A DNA stretch of 34,497 nucleotides from Clostridium arbusti SL206 (GTDB lineage: Bacteria; Bacillota; Clostridia; Clostridiales; Clostridiaceae), in assembly GCF_000246895.1 (NCBI RefSeq), contig NZ_BAEV01000035.1, positions 1-34,497 on the forward strand, in the 5' to 3' direction. The notes below the pieces were generated by a model that saw nothing but the letters and a program-made list of their open reading frames with translations, had not been told where the DNA came from and ran no database searches. The position numbers were made by a program, and so were the translations under genes. Of the stretch, positions 8,775-16,996 are shown one piece after another. Positions within the stretch are counted from its first letter, which is position 1, and each line of letters starts with the position of its first letter.

Positions 8775-10240
8775 CATTTACAGACTATGTATTTAATAAA
8801 TCTAAGGATTTAAAAAAGATAGCTGTAATAAATAAAGAGGAAACAAGTTATAGTGAGATATATAGGAGTATAAAACATATAGTATATATACTTCAGCAGA
8901 TTAATTATTCAAAGACGGATAGCGTACTTATAGTTTCTGAAAATTCATTATTTTTTATAAAAACTTATTTTGGAGTCATTAAGAATGGAAATGTATGTGT
9001 TCCCATTAATCCAGCAATATCTGAAAAGGATTTAGTCTATATTATAAAGGCTCTAAATATAAAACTGATATTCTGCCAGGAAAAGTATAGAAGTAAAATA
9101 GAAAAGCTAATTGATGAAAATATTTTATTATACAGTGAGAATGATACCAGTGGAGATCAATTACAACTAATATTAGAACCTTCTGTTAATATAAAAGAGG
9201 ACACGGCTTTAATTATGTTTACATCAGGATCTACCTCAAAACCTAAAGGTGTAATGTTAACTCATTATAATTTGATGTATAATACTAACTCAATAATAAA
9301 ATACCTTAATTTGACTGAAAAGGATAGGATAGAAGTTGTACTTCCCTTCTATTATTGTTATGGAACATCCCTTTTAAATACTCATTTTAAATGCGGTGGA
9401 AGCTTAGTTATAAATAATAGATTTATGTTTCCGCAAACGGTTATAGAGCATATTAACAAATATAATTGTACTGGTTTTGCTGGAGTACCAAGTACCTATC
9501 AAATATTACTTAGAATGACAAAGCTTAAAGATTGTAAATTGCCTTCTTTAAGATATTTAACGCAAGCAGGAGGAAGTCTTCCAGAAACTGTTATATCTGA
9601 ATTGTGTAGTGTGCTTGAAAATGTGCACATATATATTATGTATGGTCAAACTGAGGCCACTGCAAGGCTTTCATATCTTCCACCAAACCGTATTAAAGAT
9701 AAATTGGGATCCATAGGTAAGGGTATTCCAGGTACAGAATTGATGATTTTAGATAAAAAAGGTGTGCCTGTTAAGGCAGGCGAAGTTGGAGAAATTGTAG
9801 CTAAGGGTGGAAATATAATGAAGGGATATTTTAATGACCAAGATGAAACAAAAAAGGTACTTAGAAATGGACTTCTCTATACAGGAGATTTGGCATTAAA
9901 AGATGAAGAGGGCTATATATTTATAGTTTCTAGAGAAAAGAACATAATTAAATGTGCCGGAAATAGGATAAGTCCTAAAGAAGTTGAAAATATTATAGCT
10001 TCTATACAGCAAGTAGTGGAATGTGCAGTTATAGGAGTTGAAGATGATATTTTGGGTGAAGCGATAAAGGCTTTTGTGGTTTTAAAGAAAGATTGTAATG
10101 TTATAGATGAAAAATATATTATTCACTATTGTAATGATAGGCTACCTAAATTTAAGGTTCCTAAACAGGTAGAATTTTTAAAAATGCTTCCTAAAAATTC
10201 CTCAGGAAAGGTTATTTTTAAAGATTTAAAGTGTATGTAA
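8771..10240 (+). CDS. AMP-forming acyl-CoA/acyl-ACP ligase
   Basis: A 489-residue member of the ANL adenylate-forming superfamily. It activates a carboxylic acid with ATP to an acyl-adenylate and transfers it to a thiol, either CoA or, given the translationally coupled acp, the phosphopantetheine arm of that ACP (inference). Motifs in order: phosphate loop FTSGSTSKPKG (150-160); YGQTEATARLSY, the aromatic/Thr-Glu motif; YTGDLALKDEEGY with the ATP-binding Asp; the hinge REKNIIKCAGNRISPKEVE; and the C-terminal catalytic lysine K480 in NSSGK. It is full length, cytosolic and has no membrane segment. The acid substrate cannot be read from the sequence. Confidence 0.88.
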   Translation: MTFTDYVFNKSKDLKKIAVINKEETSYSEIYRSIKHIVYILQQINYSKTDSVLIVSENSLFFIKTYFGVIKNGNVCVPINPAISEKDLVYIIKALNIKLIFCQEKYRSKIEKLIDENILLYSENDTSGDQLQLILEPSVNIKEDTALIMFTSGSTSKPKGVMLTHYNLMYNTNSIIKYLNLTEKDRIEVVLPFYYCYGTSLLNTHFKCGGSLVINNRFMFPQTVIEHINKYNCTGFAGVPSTYQILLRMTKLKDCKLPSLRYLTQAGGSLPETVISELCSVLENVHIYIMYGQTEATARLSYLPPNRIKDKLGSIGKGIPGTELMILDKKGVPVKAGEVGEIVAKGGNIMKGYFNDQDETKKVLRNGLLYTGDLALKDEEGYIFIVSREKNIIKCAGNRISPKEVENIIASIQQVVECAVIGVEDDILGEAIKAFVVLKKDCNVIDEKYIIHYCNDRLPKFKVPKQVEFLKMLPKNSSGKVIFKDLKCM

Positions 10241-10319
10241 AAAATATAGATAAAATTAAAACAGCAGTAATGATTTAACATAGTACTTTTAGAGTTGGAT
10301 AAAGTATCCAAAAAATTTC

Positions 10320-10655
10320 ACCTGACTAACTTGGCGTAAGTTTCCAAAGCACTCTGTGAAAGTGATCAAATACAAAATAAATTTTGTTTTGTCTGCTTGC
10401 ACTCTGTGAAAGCGATTCACACAAAATCGAAAAGAAGATTTTGGTTCTCTGCTTGCACTCTGTGAAAGTGATTCGCACCAAATTAAAATTTGGGCTCTCT
10501 ACTTGCACTCTGTGAAAGCGACCAAATACAAAATAAATTTTGTTTTGTCTGCTTTTCTTCAAGTGGGAGTTCGACGCCAAGTAAGCCATGCATTTGCAGT
10601 TCTAAAATTCAGATGGGGTAAAAGAATCCCCACCTGAATTAAGAACTTGCTTCAA
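10320..10655 (+). repeat. Interspersed repeat with four tandem hairpin units, copy A (336 bp)
   Basis: This fills most of the 440-nt gap between the ligase and luxE-like genes. A conserved left end (ACCTGACTAACTTGGCGTAA) is followed by four units starting GCACTCTGTGAAAGYGA at 10349 (50 bp), 10399 (56 bp), 10455 (50 bp) and 10505 (50 bp). Each unit carries its own small palindrome (for example ACAAAATAAATTTTGT in units 1 and 4) and ends TCTGCTT or TCTACTT. A conserved right end follows, in which ACGCCAAGT (inverted copy of ACTTGGCGT at left) closes the unit array and a strong hairpin lies at 10599-10646. It is more GC-rich than its surroundings. A one-unit inverted copy is at 23603-23788. No protein is credible here. 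Origin and function are unknown. Confidence 0.85.
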
Positions 10656-10688
10656 ATAGATGTAAATAAGATTGAATAGGTGGTTTAT

Positions 10689-11801
10689 ATGGAAATAGAA
10701 TCTTTGATTGAAAATATAGTTCTAAGGGATCAATTTCAAATATGTGAAAAAGAAAAGGAAAAACTTTTACTTCCCATTATTAAAGCTCAGCTAGATTCTA
10801 ATAAAACAAATGAGAACATAAGACTTATGTATGAAAAGTTAAATATAAATGTTCCAAGGCTTCAAAGTCTTGAGGAGATTCCATTTATTCCAGTAAACAT
10901 GTTTAAAAAGTTTGATCTCTTAACCTGTAAAAGGGAAGCTGTTATAAAGATATTGAATTCCAGTTCGACTACTACAGGCATACCAAGCAAAGTATATTTA
11001 GATAGAATTACCGCTATTCATCAATCACAGGCACTTATTTCTACTTTGAAAAGTTTTTTAGGAAGTAAGCGAAGACCTCTCCTTATTTTGGACACAGAAT
11101 CTGCTAATAAAAGAGGTAGCACATTAGGAGCCAGAGGAGCAGCCATTAGGGGTATAAATAATTTTGCAAGCAGTATAACTTATATAATGGATAACGAAAA
11201 TGAAAATATAAAGATAAATATAAATAGGTTAAAAGAGTTTTCAGCTAAAAATGAAAATAGGGAAATTTTAGTTTATGGATTCACCTATATAATTTGGAGT
11301 AAATTTGTAAGAGTTCTAGAAGATGAAGGTATAAGATTATCAATGCCTAATATTAAATTATTGCATAGTGGGGGATGGAAGAAGCTTACATCAGAAATGG
11401 TTGAAAAAGAGGAATTCAATAGAAGAACTGCAGAAGTATTTGGTACTGATAAAAATAACATTATTGATTTTTACGGAATGGTAGAACAGTTAGGTGTGAT
11501 TTTTACAGATTGTGAATATAATTATAAACATGTGCCGGATTTTGCAGAAGTTATAATACGAGATTTTAATAGCCTAGAAGAAGTGGAATTTGGTCAAAGT
11601 GGAATTATAGAGGTTATGAGTATATTGGGGTCTAGTTATCCTTCTCAAGCCATTTTAACAGAGGATGTGGGTGAATTAGTTGGGGTTGACACTTGTAAAT
11701 GCGGAAGAAAGGGAAAATATTTTAAATTTAAAGCTAGAGTTGATAAAACTGAAACTAGAGGTTGTGGAGATACTTTTGCAGAAAGGGAGAGTAATAAATG
11801 A
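10689..11801 (+). CDS. LuxE-type acyl-protein synthetase
   Basis: A 370-residue LuxE-like protein. In bioluminescent bacteria LuxE adenylates a fatty acid and passes the acyl group through its own cysteine to LuxC. Here the adenylation-type loop SSSTTTGIPSK (91-101) is present, and the C-terminal RGCGDTF contains C359, at the position expected for the LuxE acyl-transfer cysteine. A GSTG-like and YGMVEQLG central motif also fits. ATG 10689 is preferred over GTG 10680 because AGGTGG sits 5 nt upstream of the ATG. It overlaps the luxC-like gene by 4 nt, so the two are translationally coupled. No luxA or luxB is present, so the role is acid activation for reduction, not light. Confidence 0.82.
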   Translation: MEIESLIENIVLRDQFQICEKEKEKLLLPIIKAQLDSNKTNENIRLMYEKLNINVPRLQSLEEIPFIPVNMFKKFDLLTCKREAVIKILNSSSTTTGIPSKVYLDRITAIHQSQALISTLKSFLGSKRRPLLILDTESANKRGSTLGARGAAIRGINNFASSITYIMDNENENIKININRLKEFSAKNENREILVYGFTYIIWSKFVRVLEDEGIRLSMPNIKLLHSGGWKKLTSEMVEKEEFNRRTAEVFGTDKNNIIDFYGMVEQLGVIFTDCEYNYKHVPDFAEVIIRDFNSLEEVEFGQSGIIEVMSILGSSYPSQAILTEDVGELVGVDTCKCGRKGKYFKFKARVDKTETRGCGDTFAERESNK

Positions 11802-13093
11802 TAAATTGTTATTTATTAAACGGCAGTGTATACCACAAAGGAATAAATTTTAATGAATTTAAACATATATACAGCAGTTTACAGGATAATTTAAGATTAT
11901 TGAATTCAATACCTTCACAAGCTATTATTTTAATTTTAGATGAGTTTAGCAAAAGAATACGTAAAAATAGAGAACTTTTAAAAGTAGAAGGAGTTTCCTA
12001 TCTTTCTCTTTATTTAAAAAAATCAAACATAGAGAAATTGATAGAGATAAATTTAGGGAATAAAGAATATCTAGATAAGTTTATATACAGGGAAAATGGA
12101 AAGTTAATAAAGGCTCAGGGTAGAGGAATTGCCTGCCACTGGATAGCAGGTAATGTTTATACTTTGGCACTTTATTCAGTTTTTCAAGCTATTATAGCTA
12201 AAAGTTCCAATATTCTTAGAGTGCCTGAAAAAAGTATAGACATAGTAATAAAATTATTAGAGCAGCTGGATAATATAGAGATAACTTATAAAAATATTAT
12301 ATATTCTTCTAAGGATATACTTAAAAATATCTGCTTAATATACTTTGATAGTAGTGATGAAAAACTTAATGAGAATATGTCGGCTATAGCTGACTCAAGG
12401 ATTATATGGGGAGGAGAAGCAGCCGTAAAACATATTACGGTACTGCCTAAAAAAACTACTTGCAAGGATATAATCTTTGGTCCTAAGTATTCATTTTCAG
12501 TTTTTGATAAAGGTATTATAGAAGGGGAGCAATGTGACAAATACATAAACAGATTAATATTGGACATAATTACGTTTGGACAAAATTCCTGTTCTTCTCC
12601 ACAGATGTTGTTTATAGAGAAAAGTAACATATCAATAAAGGATATTTCTAAAAGAATAGAAGATGCATTTAAAAGAGTGGGAAAAAGGTATAAAAATGTT
12701 GTGGATGAAGCTACAGCTGCAAAGATAATAAATCATAGAGGAATATATGGTCTTAGTTTGGATAAGGATCTTCTTTGCAGTAAAGGTTTGGATTATACTA
12801 TTCTAATAAATAAAAATATAGCTTTAGAGGAACCAGTAGGTGGAAGATGTATTTTTGTAAAGGAAATAGATAGTATATTTGATATAAAAGATCTCATTAC
12901 AAGGAGAATACAGACTATAGGTTATGCAATTGGAGATAAAGATAAAACTTTAAAGTTTTCAGAGTCTGTTACAGCCGCTGGAGTAGATAGAGTTGTAAAT
13001 GTAGGTTCTATGAATAATTATGATTCTCCCTGGGATGGATGTTTTATGATAAATGAACTTGTGAGATGGTGTTGTTTAATAGTGGAAGACTGA
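11798..13093 (+). CDS. LuxC-type acyl reductase
   Basis: A 431-residue long-chain acyl-CoA reductase-like protein of the aldehyde-dehydrogenase fold. LuxC takes an acyl group on a cysteine and reduces it with NAD(P)H to an aldehyde. The nucleophile is C265 in TFGQNSCSSPQ. Other family features are the CHWIAGNV segment (113-120), IIAKSSNILRVP and IIWGGEAAV. It is coupled to the LuxE-like gene and belongs to the acp-ligase-luxE-luxC operon ending at the hairpin at 13240. The expected product is a free aldehyde, whose fate is unknown because no aldehyde-consuming enzyme is adjacent. Acyl chain length cannot be deduced. Confidence 0.85.
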   Translation: MINCYLLNGSVYHKGINFNEFKHIYSSLQDNLRLLNSIPSQAIILILDEFSKRIRKNRELLKVEGVSYLSLYLKKSNIEKLIEINLGNKEYLDKFIYRENGKLIKAQGRGIACHWIAGNVYTLALYSVFQAIIAKSSNILRVPEKSIDIVIKLLEQLDNIEITYKNIIYSSKDILKNICLIYFDSSDEKLNENMSAIADSRIIWGGEAAVKHITVLPKKTTCKDIIFGPKYSFSVFDKGIIEGEQCDKYINRLILDIITFGQNSCSSPQMLFIEKSNISIKDISKRIEDAFKRVGKRYKNVVDEATAAKIINHRGIYGLSLDKDLLCSKGLDYTILINKNIALEEPVGGRCIFVKEIDSIFDIKDLITRRIQTIGYAIGDKDKTLKFSESVTAAGVDRVVNVGSMNNYDSPWDGCFMINELVRWCCLIVED

Positions 13094-13239
13094 GGTTTGA
13101 AATTTAAAAATATATATTCAATTGTGAAAACTTTTACGATGGTTAATTATTTAACTATTAATAATGAGATATAATATATATAAAATCAATTAATAGAGTA
13201 AAATTAACGTTATTACTAGTGATTTCTCTTACTTAAGGT

Positions 13240-13299
13240 ACAAAAAACATGCTATAATTTATATGATGTAAAATTATAACATGTTTTTGTGTTTTTTTT
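13240..13299 (+). terminator. Terminator hairpin after the lux-like operon
   Basis: Arms 13240-13261 and 13269-13290 (core ACATGCTATAATTTA against TAAAATTATAACATGT) are nearly fully complementary around a 7-nt loop. They are followed by an eight-T run at 13292-13299. It separates the lux-like operon from the regulator gene. The A-rich left arm could let it act on both strands. Confidence 0.8.
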
Positions 13300-13351
13300 C
13301 ACAAAAATCAAAATGATTACCATATACCTGATTGTGAAGGGAGATTGTATT

Positions 13352-14785
13352 ATGCAGAGTAAAGAAAAAATAGATTTTAATAGTTTGTTAAAAGGAGACA
13401 TAGAAACTTTGCAATTAAAAATAAAGCATTTGCATCAGATTATTGACAGTTCCTATGATGGTATATATATAACTGATGGTGATGGCAACACTATATTTGC
13501 AAATAAGTCTTATGAAAAAATTACGGGAATGAAGAAAGATGAAATGATAGGAAAAAATATGAGATATCTAGAAAAGAAAAATTATATTTCTAGATCAGGG
13601 ACACTTATGGTTTTAGAAAATAAAAAAAGTGTCACAATTGAACAAAAATTTAAAAGTGGTAAGACTGTATTGATTTCCAGTAATCCTATTTTTAATGACA
13701 AAGAAGAAATAATAATGGTGGTTACAAATGTGAGAAACGTTACAGAACTTTACGAGCTAAAGGAGAAATTTAAAAAGAATAAAGAACTTACAGAAAAATA
13801 CTACTCACATTTAGAGGCAATGAGAAAACAGTTATTGAATTTTTCTGATATTATAGTTAAAGATGAAAAAATGCTTAATACTCTTGAGATGGCAAGAAAA
13901 GTGGCGAAGGTAGATACTACGGTACTTATACTTGGGGAAACTGGTGTTGGTAAAGAAGAATTTTCTAAGTACATTCATAAAAATAGCAATAGAGCTAATA
14001 AGAGTTTTATAAAGATAGACTGTGGATCCATACCATCCAATCTTATAGAGGCTGAATTATTTGGATACGAGAAGGGAGCATTTACTGGTGCTAACAAGGA
14101 TGGAAAGATAGGTCTCTTTGAATTGGCTGATTGTGGTACAGTTTTTTTGGACGAGGTAGGAGAACTTCCAATTGATATGCAAGTTAAGCTTCTTAGGGTT
14201 CTTCAAGAGGGAGAAATAAAAAGAGTAGGTGGTACAAACACAATCCATATTGATGTTAGAATAATTGCAGCAACTAATAGAGATTTAAAGAAAATGGTAG
14301 AAAAAAAGATTTTTAGAGAAGATCTTTATTATAGATTAAATGTAGTGCCTATTACAATATTACCTCTAAGGGAGAGAAAGGATGATATAAAGCCTTTAAT
14401 AGATCACTTTTTAAGTGGATTCAATAAAAAATATAATTTGGATAAAGTAATCACCTGCGGTGCTCTAGATTCCCTAAAAGAATACAGATGGCCTGGTAAT
14501 GTAAGGGAATTAAAAAATATAATAGAAAGAGTTGTAATTATGAGTCATGGTAACAATATACTTAGAAGTGATTTTCCTATTAAAGAAATATGGGGTAATG
14601 AGAATACCGAATTTAATATTAAAAGTATAAATTTAAAAGAAGCAGTAGAAAAGCTTGAAAATAATTTAATTGAAAGAGCCTTTAATAGACATGGTAATGT
14701 AAGGGCAGCGGCAAAGGAGCTTGGAATAGATGCTTCTACTCTTGTTAGAAAAAGAAAACGATATAAAGACAAGCACAAAATATAA
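13352..14785 (+). CDS. Sigma-54-dependent transcriptional activator (PAS-AAA+-Fis HTH)
   Basis: A 477-residue enhancer-binding protein. A PAS sensor domain (about 25-130) is followed by a linker helix and the AAA+ domain: Walker A GETGVGKE (195-202), the sigma-54-contacting loop GAFTGA (242-247), Walker B VFLDEV (264-269) and the later WPGNVRELKN motif. A Fis-type helix-turn-helix (RAAAKELGIDASTLVRKRKR) ends the protein. ATG 13352 has GAAGGGAG at proper spacing, while an upstream in-frame start would lie in the terminator hairpin and lacks a site. It sits between two operons that each have a -24/-12 promoter (8478, 15062), so it very probably activates both, in response to a small ligand bound by PAS. 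Confidence 0.92.
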   Translation: MQSKEKIDFNSLLKGDIETLQLKIKHLHQIIDSSYDGIYITDGDGNTIFANKSYEKITGMKKDEMIGKNMRYLEKKNYISRSGTLMVLENKKSVTIEQKFKSGKTVLISSNPIFNDKEEIIMVVTNVRNVTELYELKEKFKKNKELTEKYYSHLEAMRKQLLNFSDIIVKDEKMLNTLEMARKVAKVDTTVLILGETGVGKEEFSKYIHKNSNRANKSFIKIDCGSIPSNLIEAELFGYEKGAFTGANKDGKIGLFELADCGTVFLDEVGELPIDMQVKLLRVLQEGEIKRVGGTNTIHIDVRIIAATNRDLKKMVEKKIFREDLYYRLNVVPITILPLRERKDDIKPLIDHFLSGFNKKYNLDKVITCGALDSLKEYRWPGNVRELKNIIERVVIMSHGNNILRSDFPIKEIWGNENTEFNIKSINLKEAVEKLENNLIERAFNRHGNVRAAAKELGIDASTLVRKRKRYKDKHKI

Positions 14786-14796
14786 ACAATAGCTAC

Positions 14797-14825
14797 GTTG
14801 CAAAAATACAACTTGTTGCAAAAAT
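14797..14825. promoter_or_regulatory. Candidate enhancer site upstream of abfD
   Basis: GTTGCAAAAAT occurs twice as a direct repeat at 14797-14807 and 14815-14825 (18-nt period), with CAACTTGTTG, a small dyad, between. The same GTTGCAAAAA and ACTTGTTGCA strings occur upstream of the acp-lux operon (8298 and, inverted, 8419). It lies about 240-265 nt upstream of the abfD -24/-12 promoter. The rest of the 342-nt gap up to the promoter is AT-rich and shows nothing else I can name. Confidence 0.45.
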
Positions 14826-15061
14826 GAATTCAGTTTTTTTATTAGGAGAAACTTAGATATTTTTTTCACAAAGTCTCTTGCCTCTTGTGTTAGTTAATAA
14901 ATAATAAGTATAATTCAGTATATTCAGAAATTTTTTCTTGATGCATTATTGCAATGAAAACGATATTATTACAATATGGAATATTTATCAATTTTAATTA
15001 ATACAAGTGTAATAGCAGACAATTAGGCATTTACAGATACTTTTATAAATATTTATAAGTA

Positions 15062-15078
15062 TTGGCATGGTATTTGCT
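15062..15078 (+). promoter_or_regulatory. Sigma-54 (-24/-12) promoter of abfD
   Basis: TTGGCATGGTATTTGCT matches the consensus TTGGCACG-N4-TTGCT with one mismatch. The GG (15064-15065) and GC (15076-15077) have the strict 10-nt spacing. The predicted start, about 15089, leaves a short leader to ATG 15128. Confidence 0.8.
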
Positions 15079-15127
15079 ACATATATACTTGTGTAATGAA
15101 AATTGATTCTTGAAAGGGATGATTGTA

Positions 15128-16585
15128 ATGGCTTTAATGACTGGTGAAGAATATGTGGAGAGTTTGCGTAAATTAAAATTGAATATCTATATGATGGGAA
15201 AAAAGATAGATAATCCTATAGATGATCCAATACTTCGTCCTTCACTTAATTCGGTAAAAATGACATATGACTTAGCTCAGATACCAGAATATGAGAATTT
15301 AATGACCACCACATCTATGTTAACAGGGGAAAAGATAAATAGATTTACTAATCTTCATAAAAATACAGAGGATCTAGTAAATAAAGTAAAGATGCAAAGA
15401 CTATTAGGACAAAAAACCGCAGCCTGTTTTCAAAGATGTGTTGGAATGGATTCTTTTAATGCAGTGTATAGTACTACTTACGAAATAGATCAGGAGTATC
15501 ACACTAATTATTTTGAAAACTTTAAAAAGTTTTTGATTTATGTTCAGAGAAGTGACTTGACAGTAGATGGAGCTATGACAGATCCAAAGGGAGATAGGGG
15601 ATTATCTCCAAGTAAACAACCTGACCCAGATCTATATTTAAGAGTAGTTGAAAGAAGGCCAGATGGTGTAGTTGTAAGAGGAGCAAAGGCTCATCAAACA
15701 GGTATGTGTAATTCTCATGAGGTTTTGGTAATGCCAACCATTGCTATGAGACCAGAAGATAAAGATTATGCTATAGCTTTTTCAGTACCTACAGATACCA
15801 AGGGAATAACTATGATAATTGGTAGACAATCTTGTGATACAAGGAAATCTGAAGCTGGTGCAGACATCGATGTAGGAAACAAGCAATTTGGAGGAGTAGA
15901 AGCATTAGTAGTATTTGATGATGTATTTGTTCCAAATGATAGGATATTCTTAAATGGTGAAACTGAATATGCAGGAATGTTAGTAGAAAGATTTGCAGGA
16001 TATCATAGACAAAGTTATGGTGGATGTAAAGTAGGTGTTGGAGACGTATTGATAGGAGCCGCTGCAGTAGCTGCCGAATATAACGGAGTACCAAGAGTAT
16101 CACATATTAAAGATAAACTAATCGAAATGATGCATTTAAATGAAACTCTATATGCTTGTGGAATTGCCTGTTCCGCTGAGGGCTATCCTACAAAAGCAAA
16201 AAATTACCAGATAGATTTATTACTTGCTAATGTGTGCAAACAGAATGTTACTAGGTTCCCATATGAGATTGTAAGATTGGCAGAAGATATAGCTGGTGGA
16301 TTAATGGTTACTATGCCTTCGGAAAAGGATTACAATAATCCTGCTACAGGAAAGTATATAGAGAAATATTTAGTAGGAGCTGAATCAGTACCTGTAGAGA
16401 ATAGAATGAGAATACTCAGATTAATAGAGAATCTAAGCCTTGGTACAGCAGCAGTAGGCTATAGAACTGAATCCATGCATGGAGCAGGTTCACCACAGGC
16501 TCAAAGAATAATGATATCAAGACAGGGGAATTTAGGTAAGAAAAAGGCACTTGCAAAAGCCATAGCCCAAATAAAAGAAGATTAG
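15128..16585 (+). CDS. abfD: 4-Hydroxybutyryl-CoA dehydratase / vinylacetyl-CoA delta-isomerase
   Basis: A 485-residue radical-type dehydratase converting 4-hydroxybutyryl-CoA to crotonyl-CoA, using FAD and a [4Fe-4S] cluster. The cluster ligands known for the Clostridium aminobutyricum enzyme (C99, C103, H292, C299) are present one position later: C100 and C104 in ACFQRCVG, H293 and C300 in GYHRQSYGGC. Other signatures are DGAMTDPKGDRGL, ARGAKAHQTG-like RGAKAHQTG, and ESMHGAGSPQAQRI at the C-terminus. I choose ATG 15128 (MALMTGEEY) because known homologues start at this point and AAAGGG precedes it; an earlier in-frame TTG at 15110 is unlikely. It is the first gene of the sigma-54-driven 4-hydroxybutyrate operon. 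Confidence 0.96.
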   Translation: MALMTGEEYVESLRKLKLNIYMMGKKIDNPIDDPILRPSLNSVKMTYDLAQIPEYENLMTTTSMLTGEKINRFTNLHKNTEDLVNKVKMQRLLGQKTAACFQRCVGMDSFNAVYSTTYEIDQEYHTNYFENFKKFLIYVQRSDLTVDGAMTDPKGDRGLSPSKQPDPDLYLRVVERRPDGVVVRGAKAHQTGMCNSHEVLVMPTIAMRPEDKDYAIAFSVPTDTKGITMIIGRQSCDTRKSEAGADIDVGNKQFGGVEALVVFDDVFVPNDRIFLNGETEYAGMLVERFAGYHRQSYGGCKVGVGDVLIGAAAVAAEYNGVPRVSHIKDKLIEMMHLNETLYACGIACSAEGYPTKAKNYQIDLLLANVCKQNVTRFPYEIVRLAEDIAGGLMVTMPSEKDYNNPATGKYIEKYLVGAESVPVENRMRILRLIENLSLGTAAVGYRTESMHGAGSPQAQRIMISRQGNLGKKKALAKAIAQIKED

Positions 16586-16633
16586 AATTTATAGGTTTAT
16601 CTAAGTATTATTTTGAAGGTGAGGCGCTGAATT

Positions 16634-16912
16634 ATGGAAGAAAAATTATTAAAGGTAATAGAGACAAAGATAAGACCATATCTTCAAAGTCATAATGGTG
16701 ATATTGAAGTATTAGGTATAGAAGATGGAGTAGTTAAAATAAAGCTTCTAGGTCAATGTAGCTGTTGCGCTTCAGCTAAATATACTGTTGAAGATATAGT
16801 AGAAGCGTCCTTAAAAGAAGAATTTAACCAAATCAAAAGGGTAGAACTTATAGATTATATAAGTGAAGAGACTCTAGGTATGGCTAGAAAAATACTTAGC
16901 AGACATATATAA
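16634..16912 (+). CDS. NifU C-terminal-domain-like Fe-S protein
   Basis: A 92-residue protein resembling the NifU C-terminal (Nfu) domain that binds and delivers Fe-S clusters. The signature region GQCSCCASA gives C43 and C46 as the usual CxxC pair, with an additional C45 between them. The N-terminal helix and the SHNGDIEVLGIEDGVVKIKL strand pattern are typical. It lies 48 nt after abfD and before cat2, so it is probably cotranscribed with them. I infer that it helps load or repair the labile [4Fe-4S] cluster of AbfD. It is shorter than full Nfu proteins and has no other domain. Confidence 0.78.
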   Translation: MEEKLLKVIETKIRPYLQSHNGDIEVLGIEDGVVKIKLLGQCSCCASAKYTVEDIVEASLKEEFNQIKRVELIDYISEETLGMARKILSRHI

Positions 16913-16996
16913 ATAGATACATGAAAACATCAAAAGAAGATTATATGGGAATGAAAAAATATATAAATATTCCAATAGTCAGAAAGGATGGTTTAA

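Noticed and set aside
10399-10430. CcpA cre site in unit 2 (TGTGAAAGCGATTCACA)
   Set aside because: The centre looks cre-like, but the match fails at the 3' positions and the other units do not keep the dyad; it is a repeat property.
10349-10554. CRISPR-like array (conserved 24-bp stretch between ~25-31 bp variable parts)
   Set aside because: The variable parts are self-complementary, two of the four are nearly identical, unit length varies, and no cas gene is near.
10326-10589. Minus-strand open frame of 87 codons
   Set aside because: It is only the translation of the tandem hairpin units (repeated QNKIYFVF and FHRV segments), has no ribosome binding site, and does not survive in copy B.
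10680-13093. A bioluminescence operon
   Set aside because: No luciferase (luxA/luxB) or luxD is present, and the host is an anaerobe by its gene content.
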